A stretch of DNA of 64,000 nt, from contig NZ_SODP01000002.1 of assembly GCF_004365355.1 (NCBI RefSeq), forward strand, positions 1,483,838-1,547,837, written 5' to 3'. Under the pieces are notes generated by a model. It searched no databases. It had not been told where the DNA came from and worked only from the letters and a program-made list of their open reading frames with translations. The translations under genes were made by a program, and so were the position numbers. The DNA is from Kribbella pratensis (GTDB lineage: Bacteria > Actinomycetota > Actinomycetes > Propionibacteriales > Kribbellaceae). The number at the start of each line of letters is the position of its first letter. Positions within the stretch are counted from its first letter, which is position 1. Below are positions 1 to 6,525 of the stretch, in pieces.

Positions 1-316
1 CCGCCCGGATCAGGTCGCCGAGGATCATCGTCCAGCGCCGATCCAGCCGGTCCGCGATCCAGCCGGCCACCGGACCCATCACCAGTGCGGGCAGCACGCG
101 GAGGAACAGCACGCCGCCGATCGCGAAGTTCGCCGCCTGGTAGTTGTCGCCGGCGAACGCCTTCGCCATCGCGGTCAGCGCCAGCAACCCGATCCAGTCG
201 CCGAGACTGGACAGCCCGAACGCGATCCACAGCCGCCGGAACGCGCGGATCCGCAACACCGCGCGCACATCATGCGCCGGTGCGGGATCGGTCAGCGGGT
301 CGTAAGCCTCCGGCAC
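1..316 (-). CDS. MFS transporter domain, possibly N-terminus of an MFS/dTMP kinase fusion (partial)
   Basis: This is the first 105 codons of a minus-strand gene that runs off the left edge. Translation from GTG at 316 gives a short cytosolic N-terminus, then hydrophobic segments and the loop GWIADRLDRRW, which fits the MFS loop between helices 2 and 3. In many actinobacteria an MFS-like domain fused to thymidylate kinase lies close downstream of topA in the same orientation. topA here is 6 kb away on the same strand, so a fused tmk is plausible but unseen. There is no Shine-Dalgarno. A TAGTCT hexamer ends 6 nt before the GTG and overlaps the stop codon of the upstream aminotransferase, suggesting a leaderless message. 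Confidence 0.7.
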   Translation of the reverse strand, partial: MPEAYDPLTDPAPAHDVRAVLRIRAFRRLWIAFGLSSLGDWIGLLALTAMAKAFAGDNYQAANFAIGGVLFLRVLPALVMGPVAGWIADRLDRRWTMILGDLIRA

Positions 317-322
317 GCCTAA

Positions 323-328
323 AGACTA
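323..328 (-). promoter_or_regulatory. Putative leaderless -10 (TAGTCT) for the MFS gene
   Basis: TAGTCT on the minus strand lies exactly 6 nt before the GTG at 316, which would place transcription initiation at or next to the start codon. Its last three bases on the plus strand are the stop codon of the aminotransferase gene. The same spacing recurs at other genes here. The assignment is inferred from pattern only. Confidence 0.4.
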
Positions 329-1420
329 GTGGGCCGCATGGACAGCCTCACGCAGCGCATCCAGGCCCGCCTTCAGCTCACCCGCCGCCGGGTACCCGAA
401 CCCCAGCCGGAACGCCCGCGGCTCGTCCCCGAACCAGCCCCCATCCGCCAGCCGCACGCCCCGCTCCGCGGCCTCCTGCTTGAATCGCACAGGGTCGACC
501 TTCAACCGCACCACGCACAACGCCCCGGCATCCGGCCGGACCCACTCGACCACGTCGCTGTTTTCCTTGACCCAGTTCTCGGCAATCCGAAGGTTCTCTT
601 CCAGCCACGACCTTCGCACGCCGAGGATCTGCTCCTCCTGCTCGAGCACTCGCACCGCGAGGGCCTCAGACACCGGCGCCGCGGACACAACCGTGTTGAA
701 CTTCGCCGTGGACAGCTGCTCCACCAGCTCGGCATCCGTGCTCACGACCCACCCGATCCGCAACCCTGCCGCTCCATGGCACTTCGACAACGAGGCGACC
801 GACACCACCTTGGTTCCAAGGTGGACCGCGGTCTCCGCAATCGGATCGTCGCCGTACGCCGCCACCCGGTACGTCTCGTCGACCATCAAATAGGCGTCCG
901 GGCATACCTCGCTCATCGCGATCACGATGTCCTGCAGGGTTTCCAGCGAGATTGCGACGCCGGACGGGTTCTGCGGAGTCGTCAGGCTGACCAGCCTGGT
1001 CTCCGGCGTCAGCTGCGCCCGGACAGCGTCGCTGGTGACGCGGTATGCCTCGTCGAAGCTGACGGGAACAAGCCGCACGTCGGCGCCCAGCGACGCATAG
1101 ATGTTGCGTGTGTTCGGAAACAGCGGGTTGGTCGTCACGACCTGCCCGCCACGCTCGAGCAGCAGATACGACAGCAGGAAGATCCCGTGCATCCCGCCGA
1201 CCGTGACGACAACTTCATCGGGCCGTACGCCGTGCCGCTCGGCGATCGCGCTCCGCAGCCGAGGGTCGCCGGCCGCCGTACCGTAGCCGAGCTCGAGGTC
1301 CGCCAGCTCCGGCGTCAGCACATCGCCGAGCCGGAGGTCCGGTCCGTAGCTCTCGCCCAGGTCGTGCATGGGTTGCTCGGCGGTCAGGGACATGATCTCG
1401 TTGCGCGGAAAGGTGGCCAT
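326..1420 (-). CDS. PLP-dependent class I/II aminotransferase
   Basis: A 364-residue fold-type I PLP enzyme, predicted cytosolic. The substrate-binding N-terminal part is followed by the LTTPQNPSG turn, the MVDETYR aspartate that contacts the pyridine nitrogen, and the PLP lysine (about K213) in SLSKCHGAAGLRIGW. Length is typical of the family. The open frame extends to 1573, but that would run into the divergent regulator gene, and the sequence becomes family-like only from the ATG at 1420, so 1420 is preferred. It is divergent from a MocR regulator 63 bp away, the usual layout for a regulator controlling a neighbouring PLP enzyme. The amino-acid substrate cannot be told from sequence. Confidence 0.85.
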   Translation of the reverse strand: MATFPRNEIMSLTAEQPMHDLGESYGPDLRLGDVLTPELADLELGYGTAAGDPRLRSAIAERHGVRPDEVVVTVGGMHGIFLLSYLLLERGGQVVTTNPLFPNTRNIYASLGADVRLVPVSFDEAYRVTSDAVRAQLTPETRLVSLTTPQNPSGVAISLETLQDIVIAMSEVCPDAYLMVDETYRVAAYGDDPIAETAVHLGTKVVSVASLSKCHGAAGLRIGWVVSTDAELVEQLSTAKFNTVVSAAPVSEALAVRVLEQEEQILGVRRSWLEENLRIAENWVKENSDVVEWVRPDAGALCVVRLKVDPVRFKQEAAERGVRLADGGWFGDEPRAFRLGFGYPAAGELKAGLDALREAVHAAH

Positions 1421-1438
1421 AACACCATCGTTCTGGGC

Positions 1439-1494
1439 TTGGTCTGGCGACCCCAGAGCCAATCCGGCAGAATTGGTCCGCAGATGAGACCAAT
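1439..1494. promoter_or_regulatory. Candidate MocR operator in the divergent intergenic region
   Basis: TTGGTC occurs at 1439-1444 and again at 1473-1478, giving direct repeats 34 bp apart. The second copy is also half of a perfect inverted repeat, ATTGGTC (1472-1478) and GACCAAT (1488-1494), which spans the start codon of the regulator gene. Direct plus inverted half-sites between divergent genes are typical of MocR-type operators. Binding has not been shown. Confidence 0.4.
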
Positions 1495-2896
1495 CGAGGT
1501 AGTCGAGCGGTTGGGCCGCTGGTCGTCCGGCCGCGGCCCGCTGTACGTGCTGCTCGCGGCCCGCCTCCGCCACCTGATCGACGACGGCGAACTCCCTCCG
1601 GGCGTGCTCCTACCGCCGGACCGGGCACTCGCCGGCGCGCTCGCAGTCGGCCGTACGACGGTGGTCGCCGCGTACGACCTGCTCCGCGCCGAGGGTCGGA
1701 TCACTCGACGGCAGGGCAGCGGCACGCGCGTGGCCGGCGTACCGTCGGGAGGTCCTGTCGAGGACGCTCCGGTCGACCCGATCTTTCTGGACTCGCTCGA
1801 GGCGCGCGACGACGACGTACTGCTCGCCATCTGCGCCGCGCCCGGCTCTCCGCCGCCGCAGCTTGCCGAGGCGTTCGTCGAGATCGCGCCGCAGCTCAGC
1901 CGGATCAGCGACGACATCGGCTACTACCCGTACGGTCACCCGTCGCTGCGGAAGGCGTTAGCGGCGCGGTACACGGCTCGCGGCGTACGGACGTCCTTCG
2001 AGCAGATCCTGGTCACGAACGGCGGCCAACAGGCCCTCTCGTTGCTGGCGCATGCTCTGGTGTCACCTGGCGACCAGGTGCTCGTCGAGGCGCCGACCTA
2101 CCCGGGCGCGTTGGAGGTGTTCCGCGAGGAAGGCGCAGTACTGCGTGGTGTGCCGGTCGGACTGGACGGGTTGGAGGCGGCTGTGCGGGAGCGGCGTCCT
2201 GCGCTCGCCTACGTCATCCCGACGTACCAGAACCCGACGGGCTCGGTGATGTCTGCGCTCACCCGCCAGCGGTTGGCCGGTGCCGGCATCCCGCTGATCG
2301 AGGACGAGGTTCCGGCGGACCTTGGCTTCCCTGGGGAGGTGCTGCCCGTGCCGTTGGCGGCGTACTCCGATGCGGTCATCTCGATCGGATCACTCAGCAA
2401 GAGCATCTGGGGCGGCCTACGCATCGGCTGGATCCGCGCATCAACACCTCTGATCAACCGCTTGGCCCGCCTCCGCGCCGTACACGACCTGGGCGGCAAT
2501 GTCCCCACCCAGCTGGCCGCCGTACACCTGCTGCCCCTCCTGGACGGTCCTGATCTCCACGAGACCCTCAAGAGCCGCCACGACCACCTGCACAAGCTCC
2601 TCACGCAGGCCTTCCCCACGTGGGACATCCCAACGGTCACCGGCGGCCAGTGCCTCTGGGTCGGCCTCCCGTACGGCGACGGCACGTCCTTCGCCCAGAC
2701 CGCCCTACGCCATGGCCTAGCCATCCTCCCCGGCGCCGGCCTCGACATCACCGGCGCCAGCGACACCCACATCCGCCTCCACTTCCGAGCCCCCGAACCC
2801 GCCCTCACCGAAGCAGTCCACCGCCTAACCACAGCCTGGTCCGCCTACCACCCACCAAACACCCGCGTACGCGCCCGACCCTCGATCGCTATCTAG
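1484..2896 (+). CDS. GntR/MocR-family transcriptional regulator with aminotransferase domain
   Basis: A 470-residue two-domain regulator. Residues about 15-80 form a GntR winged helix (LPPDRALAGALAVGRTTV, then the wing RRQGSGTRV). The rest is an aminotransferase-like effector domain containing PTYQNPTG, IEDEVPADL and the PLP lysine (about K306) in GSLSKSIWGGLRIGW, so PLP binding looks intact. MocR proteins usually sense PLP or an amino compound and control a divergent metabolic gene, here probably the aminotransferase. The ATG at 1484 is chosen because the winged-helix motif begins right after it; the frame is open far upstream only as an artefact of the opposite-strand gene. Confidence 0.88.
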   Translation: MRPIEVVERLGRWSSGRGPLYVLLAARLRHLIDDGELPPGVLLPPDRALAGALAVGRTTVVAAYDLLRAEGRITRRQGSGTRVAGVPSGGPVEDAPVDPIFLDSLEARDDDVLLAICAAPGSPPPQLAEAFVEIAPQLSRISDDIGYYPYGHPSLRKALAARYTARGVRTSFEQILVTNGGQQALSLLAHALVSPGDQVLVEAPTYPGALEVFREEGAVLRGVPVGLDGLEAAVRERRPALAYVIPTYQNPTGSVMSALTRQRLAGAGIPLIEDEVPADLGFPGEVLPVPLAAYSDAVISIGSLSKSIWGGLRIGWIRASTPLINRLARLRAVHDLGGNVPTQLAAVHLLPLLDGPDLHETLKSRHDHLHKLLTQAFPTWDIPTVTGGQCLWVGLPYGDGTSFAQTALRHGLAILPGAGLDITGASDTHIRLHFRAPEPALTEAVHRLTTAWSAYHPPNTRVRARPSIAI

Positions 2897-2911
2897 AGAT
2901 CCGTTCAGGCC

Positions 2912-2917
2912 TATCCT
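2912..2917 (+). promoter_or_regulatory. Putative leaderless -10 (TATCCT)
   Basis: TATCCT ends exactly 6 nt before the ATG at 2924, and no Shine-Dalgarno is present between them. This matches the leaderless arrangement seen at other genes in the window. Pattern-based inference. Confidence 0.4.
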
Positions 2918-2923
2918 CGCGGC

Positions 2924-3076
2924 ATGAAGGATGCCAACATCCGTGCCGATCTGGTCCGCCGTGGTCGCCTGATCCCGGCGGACGATCCCATACCGCTAGA
3001 GCTGCCGCCAGGCGACGTGGATACTTCCACCGACTCGACGGAAGTGATCGCGGATCTCCGCGAAGACCGACTGTGA
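2924..3076 (+). CDS. Small 50-residue protein resembling the C-terminal tail of a Phd-type antitoxin
   Basis: A short ORF starting 27 bp after the MocR stop. The in-frame stop of the preceding gene excludes any N-terminal extension. The protein is charged, has the segment LVRRGRLIPADDPIPLELPP and ends in LREDRL. That composition (basic stretch, proline-rich middle, acidic-basic tail) resembles the toxin-binding tails of Phd/YefM-family antitoxins, but the DNA-binding half is absent and no toxin gene follows. It could be a remnant, a stand-alone antitoxin tail, or unrelated. A TATCCT hexamer 6 nt upstream supports expression. Function unknown. Confidence 0.5.
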   Translation: MKDANIRADLVRRGRLIPADDPIPLELPPGDVDTSTDSTEVIADLREDRL

Positions 3077-3146
3077 CCGCGTGTGGAAGTCTGGCGGCCA
3101 CCTCCACCGGCCCAGCACTCGCGCGCTAAACGCTCGTCGGAGGAGG

Positions 3147-3236
3147 CGGATCCCCAGGCCATCACAAAGTGCGGTTCAGCTGCGACGCACGAAGGCGACG
3201 CCCGCTGTCGCGGGATTGTGATGGCCTGGGGATCCG
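3147..3236. repeat. Perfect 21-bp inverted repeat with 48-nt spacer
   Basis: Arms at 3147-3167 and 3216-3236 are perfect reverse complements, each containing the BamHI-like core GGATCC and the string CCAGGCCATCACA. The 48-nt spacer contains its own small GC-rich hairpin. The element sits between the convergent 50-codon gene and the beta-galactosidase, abutting the latter's stop codon. It could serve as a bidirectional terminator, but it has no T-tract and is longer than the other terminators in this window. A REP or MITE-like element is an alternative. Confidence 0.6.
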
Positions 3237-3239
3237 GTA

Positions 3240-6017
3240 TCAGCGGGTGAAGCGGAGGGTCAGGGCGGCCGGGGCGGTTTTTAGTTTGTCTCGGTCGGGG
3301 AGGGATGGGCCGCAGGCGGCTGTTCCTACGCCGGTTTGGGCGATGTCCAGGGTGACGTAGGTGGTGTCGCCGGGGACCAGGTCCGCGGTGTGCTCGGCCG
3401 CCTCCAACGCCTGGGTGGTCCAGTCGCGGACGGTCAGGCCGAAGAGTTCGTCGACTGCTTCGATGCGTAGACCGTCCAGCCGGGTCCAGCGGGTGTCGAC
3501 GCGGTGGCCGTTCTCCTGGGGGCGGACGTACGGCGTTTGCAGTTCGGCGACCGTGGCGGAGTACTTGCCGACGGCGGCTGCCTCGCGGGTGTCGACGTAC
3601 GCCTCGTTGGGGCCGGTGCCGAACCACTCGACCCGCTCCACCTTCGGTAGCTCGAAGGTGATGCCGAGCCGCGGCAACACCTCCGGGAACAAGCCTTCTG
3701 GTACGACGCTGAGCTCGAGCACCAGGCCGTTCTCGACGGCCGTCCAGCGCCACGTACTCCGCAGACCCCACTGGAGCGCGGGCGGCGCAGTCCGGGTGAC
3801 AACCTCCCAGGCACCCTCGCGCTCACCTTGCGAAACGATCCGGTGCTGCACCCGGTGGAGCCCCTGCTCACGCCAGGCCGCCGCAACGCCAGGAATCGCA
3901 TCGTTGTCGATCGGGGCCCGCCAAACGTCCAGCCGAATGTTCCGCAGACCAGCGATGTCGATGCCCTGCACACCAACGGTTCCTTCGGCCGGCGAACCCG
4001 CCGGAACAGCAGCCGCCAGAGCCGGCTCGTCGAGGCGGATCTGGCCCCAGGCAACGCGGTGCCCAGCGTCCGCCCAGGACGTCGCGTCGGCGAGTTCGGC
4101 GGTGACGGTCAGCCAGGTTTCCGGCCGACCAGCCCCGCGTTCCTTCTCGATCTCCGGCGGCAACTCGACCGACACGGTCTCACCCGGTGCGATCACCGGC
4201 ACCTGCAGCCCGCCGCCCCCGATGACCTCACCTTCAGCCTCGAGCGACAGCGTGAACCGAAGGTGACTGGTGTCCAGCACCTCGTAACGGTTGGTGATCG
4301 ACACACGGTTGCCGTCAGCAACGATACGCAGCGGCTCGATCACCTTGATGTACTCGTGCATTCCCGGCGACGGCGTACGGTCCGGGAACAGCAGCCCGTC
4401 GCAGACGAAGTTGCCGTCGTGGATCGTCTCGCCGAAGTCCCCGCCGTACGCGTAGACCTCGCGCCCGTCGATCGTCGTTCGCAGACCGTGGTCGATGAAC
4501 TCCCAGATGAAGCCGCCCTGGCAGCGCGGGTACTTCTCGAACACCTCGCGGTAGTCGACCAGCCCGCCCGGCCCGTTGCCCATCGCGTGCCCGTACTCGC
4601 ACAGGATGAACGGCAGGTTCCGGTACAGAGAGGTGTCCGCCCCGATCTCCGCGCATCCCTCCGGCGACGTGTACATCCGCGAGTAGATGTCGACGAACTC
4701 TGCCTCGGTGTCACGCTCGTAGTGCACCGGCCGCGACGGGTCGAGCTCCTTCACCGCGTCGTACATGTCCTTCAGGTTGGAACCCATCCCGCACTCGTTG
4801 CCGAGCGACCAGATCACGATCGACGGGTGGTTCTTGTCGCGATGCACGGTACGCCGCATCCGATCGACCAGGTCGTCGCGGAAACGCGGATCCATCACCG
4901 GGTTCGGCAGCTTCGGCGGCTGCGGCTCGTAGCCGAAGCCGTGCGTCTCCAGATCGCACTCGTCGATCACGTACAACCCGTACTCGTCGCACAGCGCCAG
5001 GAAGTGCGGGTGCGGCGGGTAGTGACTCGTGCGGACCGCGTTGATCCCGGCCCGCTTCATGATCAGTACGTCGTCCAGCATGTCCTGCTCGGTCAGCGCG
5101 CGACCCCGGTCCGGGTGGAACTCGTGCCGGTTGACGCCGTTGAACAGCACGCGATTGCCGTTGACCGTGAAGATCCCGTCGACGACCGCGACAGTCCGGA
5201 ACCCGATCCGCAGCCGCACCTCGCCGCCCGCGGTCCGCAGTACGGCGTCGTACAGCCGCGGCACCTCGGCGCTCCACGGCTCCACACCCTCGACACGCAC
5301 ATGCTCACCCGTCGTCACCGAGAGACCCAGCTCAGGCACCGAAACAGTGCCGGGTACGTCGGACTCGACGAGGAGCGTGCCGTTGCCGTCGATGTGGTCC
5401 CACGCGGCCTTGACGAAGACGTCGGTCGGCGCGTCCGGGCGGAGCGCGAGCAGGTTGACCTCGCGGAAGATCCCGGACAGCCACCACATGTCCTGGTCCT
5501 CGACGTAGCTGCCGAGCGACCACTGGTGCACGCGGACCGCGATGCGCGCTTCCTTGCCCGGGGCAACCAACGAGGTGATGTCGAACTCCGACGGCAGCCG
5601 CGACCCCGACGACCAACCCACCTCGGAGCCGTTCACGAACACCGCGAACCGCGAGTCGACGCCCTCGAACCGCAGCACGATCCGGGCGCCGTCCCAGTCC
5701 GCCGGCACCGTCACGACCCGGACGTAGTCGCCCGTCGGGTTGTCGGTCGGCACGTACGGCGGCTCGAGCGGGAACGGGTAGTCGATGTTCGTGTACGCCG
5801 GAGCGCCGTAGCCACTCAGCTGCCAGTGACCGGGGACCGCGATCGTGTCCCAGCCGGACGTGTCGGGGTCCTTCAGATCGTCCGGCGCGTCCGCCACCGT
5901 CGGCGACAGGCGGAAACTCCAGTCCCCGTTGAGCGCCAACCGCCCGGAGTCGTCGTCCAGCCAGGCGCGCGGCGCCAGCACGTTCTCACCGGAGGCAAAG
6001 TCCTCGACATAGGTCAC
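3240..6017 (-). CDS. GH2 beta-galactosidase (LacZ-like)
   Basis: About 925 residues, close to the LacZ family length. Domain order is the N-terminal sugar-binding sandwich (LNGDWSFRLSP), the Ig-like middle, the TIM barrel starting NGVNRHEFHPDRGR, and the beta-galactosidase small-chain-like C-terminus. The acid/base is about E408 in SLGNECG and the nucleophile about E474 in ILCEYGHAMGNGPG; both are intact. There is no signal peptide, so it is cytosolic and would act on imported galactosides. GTG at 6017 is preferred because family members begin close to TYVEDFASGENVL; an ATG at 6047 would add 10 residues. A 9-bp inverted repeat lies just upstream. No transporter adjoins it. Confidence 0.9.
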   Translation of the reverse strand: MTYVEDFASGENVLAPRAWLDDDSGRLALNGDWSFRLSPTVADAPDDLKDPDTSGWDTIAVPGHWQLSGYGAPAYTNIDYPFPLEPPYVPTDNPTGDYVRVVTVPADWDGARIVLRFEGVDSRFAVFVNGSEVGWSSGSRLPSEFDITSLVAPGKEARIAVRVHQWSLGSYVEDQDMWWLSGIFREVNLLALRPDAPTDVFVKAAWDHIDGNGTLLVESDVPGTVSVPELGLSVTTGEHVRVEGVEPWSAEVPRLYDAVLRTAGGEVRLRIGFRTVAVVDGIFTVNGNRVLFNGVNRHEFHPDRGRALTEQDMLDDVLIMKRAGINAVRTSHYPPHPHFLALCDEYGLYVIDECDLETHGFGYEPQPPKLPNPVMDPRFRDDLVDRMRRTVHRDKNHPSIVIWSLGNECGMGSNLKDMYDAVKELDPSRPVHYERDTEAEFVDIYSRMYTSPEGCAEIGADTSLYRNLPFILCEYGHAMGNGPGGLVDYREVFEKYPRCQGGFIWEFIDHGLRTTIDGREVYAYGGDFGETIHDGNFVCDGLLFPDRTPSPGMHEYIKVIEPLRIVADGNRVSITNRYEVLDTSHLRFTLSLEAEGEVIGGGGLQVPVIAPGETVSVELPPEIEKERGAGRPETWLTVTAELADATSWADAGHRVAWGQIRLDEPALAAAVPAGSPAEGTVGVQGIDIAGLRNIRLDVWRAPIDNDAIPGVAAAWREQGLHRVQHRIVSQGEREGAWEVVTRTAPPALQWGLRSTWRWTAVENGLVLELSVVPEGLFPEVLPRLGITFELPKVERVEWFGTGPNEAYVDTREAAAVGKYSATVAELQTPYVRPQENGHRVDTRWTRLDGLRIEAVDELFGLTVRDWTTQALEAAEHTADLVPGDTTYVTLDIAQTGVGTAACGPSLPDRDKLKTAPAALTLRFTR

Positions 6018-6038
6018 AGCCCCAGACCCTAAGCCAAC

Positions 6039-6068
6039 TCTGTTCATGAATCCACACCGATGAACAGA
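6039..6068. promoter_or_regulatory. 9-bp inverted repeat upstream of the beta-galactosidase
   Basis: TCTGTTCAT (6039-6047) and ATGAACAGA (6060-6068) are perfect inverted arms around a 12-nt spacer, 22 bp upstream of the GTG at 6017. Its size and position suit an operator for a dimeric repressor. It also lies just after the fur stop codon, so a weak terminator role is possible, although the low GC argues against it. Confidence 0.4.
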
Positions 6069-6083
6069 TATGGACAGCGGACC

Positions 6084-6515
6084 TCAGCGGCTGCAGTTCT
6101 GGCACACTCCGACGAGGGCCACCTGCTCGGGCGCGAGGTGGAACCCGAGCTCTCGGGCGAGCTTCTTCCGGGCCGATTCGAGGACGTCGCCCGGGGCGTC
6201 GTACACCGTGCCGCACTCCGAGCAACGCAGGTGCAGGTGGCGCGGGGCGAGGTCGCCGGCCAGGTGGTACGTCGTCCCTGCGCGTCCGAGGTGGACGTGC
6301 GTGACGAGCCCGAACTCGCCGAGCGCGTCGAGCGCCCGGTACACGGTCGCGCGGTGGATCCCCGGGCGCAGCTGCTCGGCCCGCTCGCCGATCTGCTCCG
6401 CGCTCAGGTGCTCCTCGGTCCCCGCCAGCACCTCGACCACCGCGAGCCGGGCGGGCGTGACCCGCTCGCCCCGCTCACGCAACCGCTGCGCGCTGACTTC
6501 GACCGCGCTCGTCAT
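6084..6515 (-). CDS. Fur-family metalloregulator
   Basis: A 143-residue protein with the two-part Fur layout. The N-terminal winged helix contains RATVYRALDALGEFGLVTHV. The C-terminal dimerisation and metal domain has HLHLRCSECG and a final CQNC, giving the two CxxC pairs of the structural zinc site. The ATG is preceded by GAGGGAG at good spacing. It lies 10 bp downstream of topA on the same strand, so the two are probably cotranscribed. Whether it senses iron, zinc or peroxide cannot be decided; the HLHLRC segment and double CxxC fit Zur or PerR/FurA-like subfamilies equally well. Confidence 0.85.
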   Translation of the reverse strand: MTSAVEVSAQRLRERGERVTPARLAVVEVLAGTEEHLSAEQIGERAEQLRPGIHRATVYRALDALGEFGLVTHVHLGRAGTTYHLAGDLAPRHLHLRCSECGTVYDAPGDVLESARKKLARELGFHLAPEQVALVGVCQNCSR

Positions 6516-6525
6516 CCGCGCTCCC

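Noticed and set aside
329..1483. Upstream extension of the MocR regulator frame
   Set aside because: The open frame continues 385 codons upstream only because it is antisense to the aminotransferase. The winged helix starts right after ATG 1484.
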